Positions 1 to 7,191 of a stretch of 18,498 nucleotides of DNA are shown here, one piece after another. Positions within the stretch are counted from its first letter, which is position 1; every line of letters begins with the position of its first letter. Both the position numbers and the translations under genes were made by a program. This DNA comes from Acidobacteriota bacterium (lineage in GTDB: Bacteria > Acidobacteriota > Terriglobia > UBA7540). The stretch covers positions 9,106 to 27,603 of the forward strand of contig JAJYHU010000206.1 of assembly GCA_021784615.1 (NCBI GenBank). The letters are read 5' to 3'. The notes beneath the pieces are model-generated. The model did no database searches and was not told the origin of the DNA. It worked only from the letters and a program-made list of their open reading frames with translations.

Positions 1-23
1 CTTACCTGCGAGACACTAAACCC

Positions 24-1274
24 ATGAAGATCTTATTGATCCACAATTCCTATCAGCAGCCCGGCGGGGAGGACGTGCTCTTTGAACAAGAGCGGAAACT
101 GCTGGGATCGGCAGGCCATGAGGTTTTTACATACCGTCGAAGCAATCTCGAAATCCGCACATATAATATCGTCCAGCGTATTGGCCTGGCAAAACAGGTT
201 GTCTGGGCGTCCCCATCGCACAATGGGCTCCAAAAACTGCTTCTGGAGAAGAGGCCGGACCTGGTTCACGCCCACAATACGTTCCCGCTGGTTTCGCCAT
301 CCATCTATTGGACCTGCAAAGCAGCCGGAATCCCGGTTGTGCAAACTCTTCATAATTATCGACTTCTGTGCCCCGCGGCAGCGTTGTATCGAGATGGCCA
401 TGTTTGTGACGAATGCATCGACCATAGTCTGTTGCACAGTCTTTGGCACGGCTGCTATCGGAACTCCCGGCTTGCAACCGCCCCCGTCGCCCTAATGCTT
501 GCCGTCCACCGCCAACGGCAGACTTGGGCCAAGATGGTCGATTGTTACATTGCCCTCACTCAATTCGCCAAGGACAAATACATCAAAAGTGGAATCCCAT
601 CCCACAAGATTCAAATCAAGCCTAATTTCCTGTATGCGGATCCCGGGGTGCGCGGCCAAGAAGGGTCTTACGCATTATACGTAGGCAGCGTTACCCGCGC
701 GAAGGGCCTGCCTGATGTGGCCGCCGCTTGGCATCGCCTCAAAATCCCGATTCCTCTGCAAATTGTCGGGGATGGCCCCTACCTTAAAACCATGCAACGC
801 GAGGTCTCAAATAATGGCTATTCAAACGTCTGTTTTAAGGGATTAATGAGCCATGAAAAGGTGTTGTCAGCCATGAAAGAGGCGCGTTTTGTCGTCTTTC
901 CCAGTCAGTATTACGAAAACTTCCCCATGACGCTCGTCGAATCTTTTGCCTGCGGCGTTCCGGTCATCGCCTCGCGGTTGGGGTCTGTGAAAGAGATCGT
1001 CCAGGATGGACTCTGTGGCCTTCAATTCGCTCCGGGCGATCCGGATGATTTGGCTGCCAAGATCGAATGGGCGTGGACGCATCCCCGCGAAATGCGCGCC
1101 ATGGGCCGTGCTGCCCGCGCCGAATATGAGGCCAAATACACCGCCCAGCATAGCTACAAGCTTCTGATGAAAATATATGCAAGCGTTCTTCAGTCACCGC
1201 ATAAAGAAAGCTCCTACTCGCCGGTCATCGCACGCTATTCAGGAGCCAAAAACAATTTACAGGAGGCGCCTTGA
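24..1274 (+). CDS. GT4 family glycosyltransferase
   Basis: A 416-residue GT-B fold glycosyltransferase, presumably transferring a sugar from a nucleotide donor to a lipid-linked or growing glycan at the cytoplasmic face of the membrane. The N-terminal acceptor domain begins with KILLIHNSY and a GGED loop (residues 14-17). The middle carries HNYRLLCP (110-117) and a C-x2-C pair (C128, C131) with C144, a pattern I associate with one GT4 subgroup. The C-terminal donor domain starts near GSVTRAKG (221-228) and holds the E-x7-E signature E298/E306 expected of GT4. No signal peptide is seen. The start has no strong Shine-Dalgarno site, but the encoded N-terminus fits the family exactly. It is followed after 132 bp by a WecG/TagA-type transferase and an epimerase, so a role in exopolysaccharide or O-antigen-like assembly is inferred. 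Donor and acceptor cannot be read from sequence. Confidence 0.93.
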   Translation: MKILLIHNSYQQPGGEDVLFEQERKLLGSAGHEVFTYRRSNLEIRTYNIVQRIGLAKQVVWASPSHNGLQKLLLEKRPDLVHAHNTFPLVSPSIYWTCKAAGIPVVQTLHNYRLLCPAAALYRDGHVCDECIDHSLLHSLWHGCYRNSRLATAPVALMLAVHRQRQTWAKMVDCYIALTQFAKDKYIKSGIPSHKIQIKPNFLYADPGVRGQEGSYALYVGSVTRAKGLPDVAAAWHRLKIPIPLQIVGDGPYLKTMQREVSNNGYSNVCFKGLMSHEKVLSAMKEARFVVFPSQYYENFPMTLVESFACGVPVIASRLGSVKEIVQDGLCGLQFAPGDPDDLAAKIEWAWTHPREMRAMGRAARAEYEAKYTAQHSYKLLMKIYASVLQSPHKESSYSPVIARYSGAKNNLQEAP

Positions 1275-1276
1275 GG

Positions 1277-1311
1277 CGGGATGAACGCCTCGCCGGCTCG
1301 TTCATCTCCCG
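1277..1311 (+). repeat. Inverted repeat behind the GT4 gene
   Basis: Just after the stop codon, CGGGATGAACG (1277-1287) pairs with CGTTCATCTCCCG (1299-1311), with one bulge and an 11-nt loop. There is no T-tract, so it is more likely an mRNA-stabilising or processing hairpin between two co-transcribed genes than an intrinsic terminator. Confidence 0.4.
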
Positions 1312-1406
1312 GCTTCCAGACGGTTTTCACAAGCCTGTCTTGCGCGCGCGAACCTGACGAGAAACCCAACTGATCTCCGTCATCTTCAGAAAGGGGGTGG
1401 TTCATC

Positions 1407-2198
1407 ATGGCACACCCGCTCACAACGGCAACGTCAACCGCCTCGGGGAATTGGTTCAAAGTGCTCGGCGTCCACGTTGACGCCGTCCAGATTCCGGACG
1501 TCGTGACGCGGATGGAAAGCTGGATTCAGCAGAGGGTGCAAGGCCACTTTATTGCAGTGACCGGCATGCACGGCGTAACAGAGGCCCAGCACGATGTTGA
1601 ATTCAAGGCAATCTTGAACTCCGCGCATCTTGTGGTTCCGGACGGAATGCCTCTTGTCTGGCTCGGCTGCCACGCCGGGTACCCTTTAAGGCGGCGCGTC
1701 TACGGTCCTGAACTGATGGAAACCTTTTGCCGCGAGACCGGCCCAAAGTACAGGCACTTCTTCTATGGAGGTGCTTCAGGAGTTCCCGAGCAGCTCGCCG
1801 CGGTTCTCCGCCGACGATATGACATCCGGATTGCAGGAACGTATTCACCACCCTTCCGCCCGCTCACCGAAGAAGAGGAGAAACAGACTACCAAGCTGAT
1901 TGTGGAAAGCGGCGCGGACGTTCTATGGGTGGGGTTGAGCACGCCCAAGCAGGAACGATGGATGCATCAGCATTGCGACCGCTTGAATGTGCCGGTATTG
2001 GCCGGGGTGGGAGCTGCCTTCGACCTCCTCACGCGGCGAGTGAAGCAGGCTCCGGCGTGGATGCAGGAGAACGGGCTTGAATGGGCGTTCCGGTTTTCGC
2101 AAGAGCCCAAAAGGCTCTGGCGGCGATACCTTGTCTACGGCTCAGAGTTTGTTTGGAACGTTACCCTTGAGATATCAAGGGTAAAGAAGTTTAGTTAA
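1407..2198 (+). CDS. WecG/TagA/CpsF family glycosyltransferase (GT26)
   Basis: A 263-residue enzyme of the WecG/TagA family, which adds N-acetylmannosamine or a related sugar from a UDP donor to an undecaprenyl-linked precursor. Family signatures in order: GVHVDAV (21-27), a Thr in the VTGMHG loop (T52), DGMP (79-82) with the family aspartate D79, FFYGG (118-122), PKQE (180-183), GVGAAFD (200-206) and GLEW (223-226), followed by the basic C-terminal EPKRLWRRYLVYG tail thought to dock on membranes in TagA. Length is normal for the family. The ATG follows a purine-rich AAGGGGGTGG site at the right distance. It lies between a GT4 transferase and an epimerase on the same strand, consistent with one glycan operon. 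The exact sugar is not decidable; the function class is secure. Confidence 0.95.
   Translation: MAHPLTTATSTASGNWFKVLGVHVDAVQIPDVVTRMESWIQQRVQGHFIAVTGMHGVTEAQHDVEFKAILNSAHLVVPDGMPLVWLGCHAGYPLRRRVYGPELMETFCRETGPKYRHFFYGGASGVPEQLAAVLRRRYDIRIAGTYSPPFRPLTEEEEKQTTKLIVESGADVLWVGLSTPKQERWMHQHCDRLNVPVLAGVGAAFDLLTRRVKQAPAWMQENGLEWAFRFSQEPKRLWRRYLVYGSEFVWNVTLEISRVKKFS
2161..2184 (+). promoter_or_regulatory. Perfect hairpin in the 3' end of the GT26 gene
   Basis: TTACCCTTGA (2161-2170) and TCAAGGGTAA (2175-2184) are perfect 10-bp arms around a GATA loop, inside the last codons of the transferase gene. The epimerase gene's AGGGAGGA ribosome site starts about 25 nt further on. No T-tract follows. It may be a processing or attenuation hairpin between the two cistrons, or simply a coding coincidence; see findings. 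Confidence 0.4.
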
Positions 2199-2221
2199 CG
2201 CTCAAATAGGGAGGACACACC

Positions 2222-3238
2222 ATGGATTGGACACAAAGAAATGTATTGGTCACAGGCGGAGCATCCTTTATCGGTTCGCATCTTGTTGACGCTCTGCTCA
2301 AACGCGGGGCCAAGGTTCGGGTTGCGGACGACCTGAGCAGCGGGCGCCTGCAGAACATCCAGGGGCACATCGATGCCGGACGAATCGAGTTCAAACAGAT
2401 TGACTTACGCGAACCCGGCGCGGCGGCTTCTGTTGTCGATGGTATCGATGTGGTTTTTCACCTTGCGGCAGACCACGGCGGGCGCGGCTACGTTGATCTC
2501 CACCAGGCCGCCTGCTCAACCAACCTGATGTTGGATGGAACGGTTTTTGCCGCCTGCTACAAGGCGGACGTGGAGAAAGTCGTCTATGCCTCCTCCGGGT
2601 GCGTCTACCCCAATCACTTGCAGAATGATCCGGACGAGATCCTGTATCGAACCGAGGAGATGGTTGGGCCGCCCTACGATGCCGATAATATGTACGGATG
2701 GGCCAAGCTGATGGCGGAAATGACCCTCCGCGCCTACTATCGCGACTGGGGAATGAAATCCGCGTCCTGCCGCTATTTCACCGTGTACGGCCCGCGCGGC
2801 ATTGAGAACCATGCGGTCATCGCCATGATCGCGCGGGCGTATGTGGGCCAGGACCCGTTCGTGGTGTGGGGAACCGGCGAGCAGATCCGAAACTGGACTT
2901 ACGTCACCGACATCGTCCAGGGAACAATCCTGGCAGCCGAAAAGATCGACGACGGAACCGGAATCAACCTCGGAACGATGGAGCGCATCAAGGTCATCGA
3001 CGCGGCACGGGAGGTCTTGCGCTACACAGGGCGGCAAGCCCAGTTTGAACTGCATCCTGAAATGCCCACCGGGCCGTACAATCGAGTCGCCGACAACAGC
3101 CTGGCCAAGAAACTTCTGGAGTGGGAACCGGAAGTGATGTTTTACGACGGGCTCCATCGCACTATCGATTGGTACTTTGAGACTCACAAAGCGCCTCAAG
3201 TTTCCCACGCGCTCGATTTGATGCTCACCGAACGCTAG
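2222..3238 (+). CDS. NAD-dependent sugar epimerase, GDP-mannose 3,5-epimerase-like
   Basis: A 338-residue extended SDR sugar-nucleotide epimerase/dehydratase. The Rossmann motif TGGASFIG is at 11-18, and an Asp after beta-2 (VADD, 34-37) indicates NAD rather than NADP. HLAADHGGRGY (80-90) and YASSGCVYP (122-130) resemble the AADMGG and SSACIYP motifs of GDP-mannose 3,5-epimerase, and C127 falls where that enzyme keeps its catalytic Cys. The SDR Tyr/Lys pair is Y158 and K162 in YGWAK. The start follows AGGGAGGA by about 7 nt and is certain. The gap to the upstream transferase is only 23 bp, so the two are almost surely one operon. The product would feed the polysaccharide pathway with an altered sugar nucleotide. 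The GME assignment is inferred from a few motifs; a UDP-sugar or other GDP-sugar epimerase remains possible. Confidence 0.92.
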   Translation: MDWTQRNVLVTGGASFIGSHLVDALLKRGAKVRVADDLSSGRLQNIQGHIDAGRIEFKQIDLREPGAAASVVDGIDVVFHLAADHGGRGYVDLHQAACSTNLMLDGTVFAACYKADVEKVVYASSGCVYPNHLQNDPDEILYRTEEMVGPPYDADNMYGWAKLMAEMTLRAYYRDWGMKSASCRYFTVYGPRGIENHAVIAMIARAYVGQDPFVVWGTGEQIRNWTYVTDIVQGTILAAEKIDDGTGINLGTMERIKVIDAAREVLRYTGRQAQFELHPEMPTGPYNRVADNSLAKKLLEWEPEVMFYDGLHRTIDWYFETHKAPQVSHALDLMLTER

Positions 3239-3266
3239 TGTCCTGTAATTGAGTGGACAATGTAGC

Positions 3267-3283
3267 GCCGCCGTCCCGGCGGC
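3267..3283. repeat. GC-rich REP-like hairpin
   Basis: GCCGCCG (3267-3273), loop TCC, CGGCGGC (3277-3283) form a perfect 7-bp stem 28 bp after the epimerase stop. A second stem, AGCGCTT (3328-3334) with AAGCGCT (3347-3353), follows in the same 221-bp spacer. Neither has a T-tract. They may end the upstream transcript or be dispersed repeats. Confidence 0.4.
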
Positions 3284-3459
3284 AACCTCATGACGAGGCT
3301 GCCTATTGAAGGGGTGGAGGCAGGACAAGCGCTTTGGGTTCGTTTGAAGCGCTCGGTTAATCGCTAGAAGCAAAGAACTTGCCACTTGTAGGTCTGAAGC
3401 GCGGCGTTGAGGGTCAAGACGCCACGGATGAACACATCACCGGCAAGAAAAGTCAATCA

Positions 3460-4686
3460 ATGAGAGGCTCCGCTAAACACCCATTCAGGTCAAAGATTCT
3501 CCCCGGGGCTCTCATCCTATCAACCCTGGCTATCGCTTATGCCCTATACGGCATCGCCGCCCCCCATAGCCAGCCGGACACGGGAGCGCATCAGCAATCC
3601 GACCGCTCCGGGCCTATTGTGATCAAAGGCGAAAAAGGAACCGTCATCAATCACCTTAATATCTCATCCTCGAAAGGCGACTGCGTAACGATCGAGGATT
3701 CGGCGAACATCACAATAAAAAACTCTGAGATCGGGCCCTGTCTCGGTTCGGGAATCCGCATTACCGGCGGTTCCGGAATCAATATTTATGACAACTATAT
3801 TCATCCGGAAGCTCCGCTTTCCCCTTGTTGCGACCGGTCGGACGGAATCTTTGCCGGTTCCACCACCAATCTGACCATCCAGGGAAATGTGATTGCATAC
3901 GGGGAGACAAACATCGAAGTCGGGAAAGTCGCCACCGTCAAAGTGATCGGCAATTTCCTGCTCAACCCGCGCAACACTTTGACCGGCTCGCGAGGGCAAA
4001 ATTTTCAGTCCTGGAGCGGGAGCCGCGACGTCCTGGTGGAAAACAATTATGCCTTGGCCAGCCTCGACGCGGACATTTACAAATTTCCGGAAAATCAGGA
4101 AGACTCGATAAATTTTGGAGAAACGGATGGAGTTATCGCCCGGAACAACTATATTTCCGGCGGACACAGCCGCTCAGGATGCGGGCTGCTGGCGGACATC
4201 GGAGCGAATAATGTGACGTTCCAGGGCAACGTCCTGATCAATACCGGCCAATGCGGCATCGGCATCGCAGACGGAACAAACCAGGTCGTCAAAGGAAACC
4301 GCATCATCAACAGAACCCCGGTCAAAGGCGGAGGCAACACCGCGATTTACGTTTGGAAGCAGTATGCGCCGCCGTGCGGTCCCGTCACGGTAACGCATAA
4401 TGTCGCCACCCAAATTAAAGTGAATGGCACCGAGTCCAGTTTCTGGAACGGCGGCGGCTGCGACTCGGTGAGGCTTCGAGACAATATTTGGGGTTCGCGG
4501 GCAGGCAAACTGCTCACGCCAATTCAAAAGCGGCTCCCTGCTCCCCTGATTCCTCCGCAGCCGTATCTCGATTCCGCCCCATCGCCTTTTTCGAATCGAG
4601 CTGAAGCTGAGACTTCCAACATCTGGAGCCGCGTCCGCCGAGGGCCCATTCCTCCGGCTCAAGCATTTCGACAATCGACACGCTAG
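3460..4686 (+). CDS. Membrane-anchored right-handed parallel beta-helix protein
   Basis: A 408-residue exported protein from the ATG at 3460. The frame is open up to a TTG at 3379, but the ATG start gives a clean N-terminus: basic MRGSAKHPFRSK, then a hydrophobic stretch (about residues 14-34) acting as signal anchor or uncleaved signal peptide. Neither start has a strong ribosome site, so the start is uncertain. The rest is a parallel beta-helix with short repeating coils of the kind ITIKNSEIG, INIYDNYIH, LTIQGNVIAYGE and VTFQGNVLINTG. Conserved Cys residues (GDC, GPC, CC, GC, QC, GGGC) suggest disulphides outside the cytoplasm. Such folds occur in polysaccharide lyases, hydrolases and C5-epimerases, but no catalytic set is identifiable. 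It is paralogous to the convergent gene ending at 4788 and follows three glycan genes, so a polysaccharide substrate is inferred. Confidence 0.85.
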   Translation: MRGSAKHPFRSKILPGALILSTLAIAYALYGIAAPHSQPDTGAHQQSDRSGPIVIKGEKGTVINHLNISSSKGDCVTIEDSANITIKNSEIGPCLGSGIRITGGSGINIYDNYIHPEAPLSPCCDRSDGIFAGSTTNLTIQGNVIAYGETNIEVGKVATVKVIGNFLLNPRNTLTGSRGQNFQSWSGSRDVLVENNYALASLDADIYKFPENQEDSINFGETDGVIARNNYISGGHSRSGCGLLADIGANNVTFQGNVLINTGQCGIGIADGTNQVVKGNRIINRTPVKGGGNTAIYVWKQYAPPCGPVTVTHNVATQIKVNGTESSFWNGGGCDSVRLRDNIWGSRAGKLLTPIQKRLPAPLIPPQPYLDSAPSPFSNRAEAETSNIWSRVRRGPIPPAQAFRQSTR

Positions 4687-4737
4687 GCCGGAATTCGAAC
4701 TTCAGTAGAACAAGTAAGAGTTCAGGTTAGTTGGCTT

Positions 4738-4785
4738 AAGTCTAACGGAGCAAGGCACGCGAATCCTGCTCCGTTAGACTTTTTT
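4738..4785 (+). terminator. Strong intrinsic terminator between convergent genes
   Basis: AAGTCTAACGGAGCA (4738-4752) and TGCTCCGTTAGACTT (4767-4781) are perfect 15-bp arms around a 14-nt loop, ending in a run of six T (4780-4785). This is a classic rho-independent terminator for the plus-strand beta-helix gene. In the minus direction the hairpin lies 7 nt after the stop of the opposing gene but lacks a good T-tract, so it would serve that gene less well. Confidence 0.9.
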
Positions 4786-4787
4786 GT

Positions 4788-6419
4788 TTATCGGCCGCAT
4801 CCGCTCTGGGTGGTGTACGGCGATGGAGCGGGACAGGCGTAAGGTTGGGGCGGAATCGCCGGAGGAGGCGGCGGCGGGGTAAGGTCGGTGACCGCCGTTG
4901 ATCCCCAGGTGTTGTTTGACAAGCTGGGAGTGCCGCAGCCTCCGCCGTCCCAGTAAGATGAAATCGTGCCGTTCGATAACACCTCTGCGGCGATGTTGTT
5001 ATCAACCGACACGGGCCCGCAAGCGGAAGAATACTGCTTCCAGACGTAGATCGCCGTATTCCCGCCCCCGGATACCGGCGTCTTGTTGATCACCTGGTTG
5101 CCGCTCACGACCTGGTTCGTTCCGTCTGCGATGCCGATGCCGCATTGGCCGGTATTGACCAGAATGTTCGATGAAAACGTTGCGCTGTTGGCGTCGTCGT
5201 CTGCGATGATTCCACAGCCTGACGGGCTTTGGCCTCCCTCGACGTAGTTGTTATCCGCCATGATGGTCGTGGTCTGGCCAAAGTTGATTGAATCCTCCTG
5301 GTTCGCCGCATAGGTATACAGGCTTGTATCCTCGCTGGCTAGGGTGTAGTTGTTCTCAACGGTCACGTTCGACGAACCATTCCATGACTGGAAGTTCTGC
5401 CCCCTGGAGCCGGTGCTGGTGTTCCTCGGATTCAGCAGGAAGTTGCCCTTCACATCAACCGTATTGGTCCCTTGCACCTCGATGTTGGCTTCTCCGTAAG
5501 CAATGACGTTGCCCCAGATGGTCAGTCCGCCCGTGCCGGACGCATACACCCCATCCGCAACGTCGCAACAGGGATGAAGCGGCGCGTCAGGGTGGATATA
5601 GTTGTCGTAAATGTTGATCGTGTTTCCGCCGCTAATCCTGATGCCGTCGCCGGCGCAAGGGCCGATTTCAGACTGCTGAATCGTGATGTTGGAAGAGTTG
5701 GTCAGGTCCACGCAGTCTCCGGTGCTGGAGGTAATATGAAGCCCCGTAATCGTCACGTTCGATTGGCCGTTCAAATTGATGGGGCCGGAGCTTTTGAGCG
5801 TCGTCGAGGTGCTGGATACCGTGAAGCTGGAGGAGCTTGTCGCCGTGCCGCCGGATGTCGCGACCGAGATCGCTCCGCTTGTCGCCCCCGAGGGCACGGA
5901 GGTATTGATCTGAGAATCCGACGCCACGGTGAACGCGGCAGCGGTACCGTTGAAAGCGACGCCTGATGCCCCGGTGAATCCTGAACCGGAGATCACCACC
6001 GAAGCCCCCACAGAGCCGCTGGTGGGGCTAAAAGAACTGATTTGCGGGGCGGATGTCGTCTGCGCCACAGTAAAGGCAGTGGAGCTCGAAGCTGTGCTTT
6101 GAACGGTCGTCACGCTAATAGGCCCGGTGCTGGCGCTTGCGGGCACAGTGGCGTTGATTTGCGTATCCGAAACCACTGCGAAAGCAGTGGCTATGCGTCC
6201 ATTAAAAGCCACATCCCGGGTATGAAGAAATCCCGTCCCAGTAATCGCCACGGCAGTGCCTTGTGACCCGCTGGCAGGACTAAAGGACATGACCGCCAGG
6301 GAATTATTGCCGTTTCCCTTATTGTTTGCGTTTTGAGTTCGGCCGATAGCCCCGGCGCACGCCGTTATCAGCGTACAAACGATCAGAATCGGCAAGCGAT
6401 ACATTCCATTACGAACCAT
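4788..6419 (-). CDS. TIG/IPT-repeat beta-helix lipoprotein
   Basis: A 543-residue surface protein. The frame runs 31 codons further upstream, but the ATG at 6419 has a GGAGGGAAG ribosome site immediately before it and begins a proper lipoprotein signal: MVRNGMYRLPILIVCTLITAC with lipobox ITAC and Cys at position 21. Two IPT/TIG immunoglobulin-like repeats follow (about 42-118 and 125-201), each with an SFSPxSGSxG start and an FTV end. A parallel beta-helix (about 212-500) aligns almost without gaps to the convergent neighbour, sharing the same Cys positions. A proline-rich tail (PPPPPP) closes it. TIG domains usually bind glycans or act as spacers. A cell-surface polysaccharide-binding or -modifying protein is inferred; no catalytic residues are claimed. 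Confidence 0.9.
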   Translation of the reverse strand: MVRNGMYRLPILIVCTLITACAGAIGRTQNANNKGNGNNSLAVMSFSPASGSQGTAVAITGTGFLHTRDVAFNGRIATAFAVVSDTQINATVPASASTGPISVTTVQSTASSSTAFTVAQTTSAPQISSFSPTSGSVGASVVISGSGFTGASGVAFNGTAAAFTVASDSQINTSVPSGATSGAISVATSGGTATSSSSFTVSSTSTTLKSSGPINLNGQSNVTITGLHITSSTGDCVDLTNSSNITIQQSEIGPCAGDGIRISGGNTINIYDNYIHPDAPLHPCCDVADGVYASGTGGLTIWGNVIAYGEANIEVQGTNTVDVKGNFLLNPRNTSTGSRGQNFQSWNGSSNVTVENNYTLASEDTSLYTYAANQEDSINFGQTTTIMADNNYVEGGQSPSGCGIIADDDANSATFSSNILVNTGQCGIGIADGTNQVVSGNQVINKTPVSGGGNTAIYVWKQYSSACGPVSVDNNIAAEVLSNGTISSYWDGGGCGTPSLSNNTWGSTAVTDLTPPPPPPAIPPQPYACPAPSPYTTQSGCGR

Positions 6420-6889
6420 CTTCCCTCCGATACCAGATTTATGAAGAAACCCGTCTTGCCCCCGGAGTCCACCCGCGCGTTCGGAATCGCTAACTGTTTC
6501 CAGTATCGGCATTTGTCAGCCTTCCTTTACGGACGCAGATCTCCCTGTGCAGAAGCTCGGGGCTTCTGTTTAAATTGACCCATGCTTATTTCAAAAGATT
6601 TTTACCGTGTACTCTTCTGCTAAACTTCGGTGTTCGGGTAAAGCTACTCTCGACCTTCTATTCCCTGGAGGGAGCGTCTTTCATCGCCTGTCCGGTTCAA
6701 ATCGGCGCCGGAAATCAGCAGAGTGCGGCATGCCATGAGCTGGAGTAGGGTACAGGACTTCCAACGAACGCTTTCCCATTTTTTCTTGTGAAGTAAATTA
6801 CACTATGCACGATGTTTTCAAAAAAGTGCACTGTGTTGCTCTTAACAGGCGGGATGCCAAACTCTCTTAATTCGTAACTTATTGATAGC

Positions 6890-6921
6890 TTGGCAGGGAA
6901 CTCTGTAGATGTTGGCAGGGA
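6890..6921 (+). repeat. Direct repeat TTGGCAGGGA, 22-bp period
   Basis: TTGGCAGGGA occurs exactly at 6890-6899 and 6912-6921, 22 bp apart, about two turns of the DNA helix, which suits a pair of protein-binding sites on one face. The TGGCA core recalls a sigma-54 -24 element, but neither copy has a matching -12 GC. Confidence 0.5.
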
Positions 6922-6943
6922 GCGTGGAATTTTTTACACGGAA

Positions 6944-6995
6944 GGTAAAATATTCTCTGGTATTTACCCGAGAAACCCTCCGTCATTTACCTGAG
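6944..6995. repeat. Cluster of GGTAAA / ATTTACC elements
   Basis: GGTAAA (6944-6949) is inverted relative to ATTTACCCGAG (6962-6972), and ATTTACCTGAG (6985-6995) repeats the latter with one change at a spacing of 23 bp. The arrangement is consistent with a multi-site operator. No regulator is identified. Confidence 0.4.
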
Positions 6996-7085
6996 CGCTT
7001 CGCAATATTCTGAAATTTGTTCGCCTGGCAATCGAGAAATGTGCACCAACCGGTGTGGATGTTCTTGGCATTAGTCAGCAGCAGC

Positions 7086-7109
7086 GAATGTGCAAAAGAT
7101 TGCACATTC
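7086..7109. repeat. Perfect 10-bp inverted repeat
   Basis: GAATGTGCAA (7086-7095), loop AAGA, TTGCACATTC (7100-7109). There is no T-tract in either direction, so it is not a typical terminator. A further ATGTGCA lies about 50 bp upstream (near 7038), suggesting a recurring recognition sequence. Confidence 0.55.
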
Positions 7110-7151
7110 ATCTGCAACTTGCGAGCACAGCGAACAGGTCCCAGGCATTCC

Positions 7152-7190
7152 GTTCTCTCCGCGTTTCCGCGCTCCATCTGCGGAGAGAAC
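7152..7190 (-). terminator. Hairpin directly after the hydrolase-like gene
   Basis: GTTCTCTCCGC (7152-7162) and GCGGAGAGAAC (7180-7190) are perfect 11-bp arms with a 17-nt loop, beginning one base after the TAA stop of the minus-strand gene. There is no T-run, so it is either a weak or factor-assisted terminator or a 3'-end stabiliser. Confidence 0.5.
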
Positions 7191-7191
7191 T

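Larger units (their letters stand above)
6420..7191. other. Gene-free, AT-richer spacer with short repeats
   Basis: About 770 bp without a convincing gene. The open frames here (for example 6983-7177 minus and 7017-7343 plus) are short and lack ribosome sites. Visible elements: a CAGAAGC/GCTTCTG hairpin (6550-6568), GTAAATTAC (6793-6801), TGCAC/GTGCA arms (6806-6830) with palindrome AGTGCACT (6825-6832), a 10-bp direct repeat (6890-6921), GGTAAA/ATTTACC elements (6944-6995), a perfect 10-bp hairpin (7086-7109) and an 11-bp hairpin next to the hydrolase stop (7152-7190). The promoter of the beta-helix lipoprotein should lie at its left end, but I see no clear one. Confidence 0.6.

Noticed and set aside
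2516..3385. Minus-strand frame of 289 codons
   Set aside because: It is a shadow of the epimerase gene with no ribosome site or family motifs.
6890..6921. Sigma-54 promoter at the TTGGCAGGGA repeats
   Set aside because: The TGGCA half is present, but no TTGC-like -12 lies at the required spacing and no gene follows.
6983..7177. Minus-strand frame of 64 codons after the hydrolase-like gene
   Set aside because: Its ATG lies inside the post-gene hairpin and has no ribosome site.
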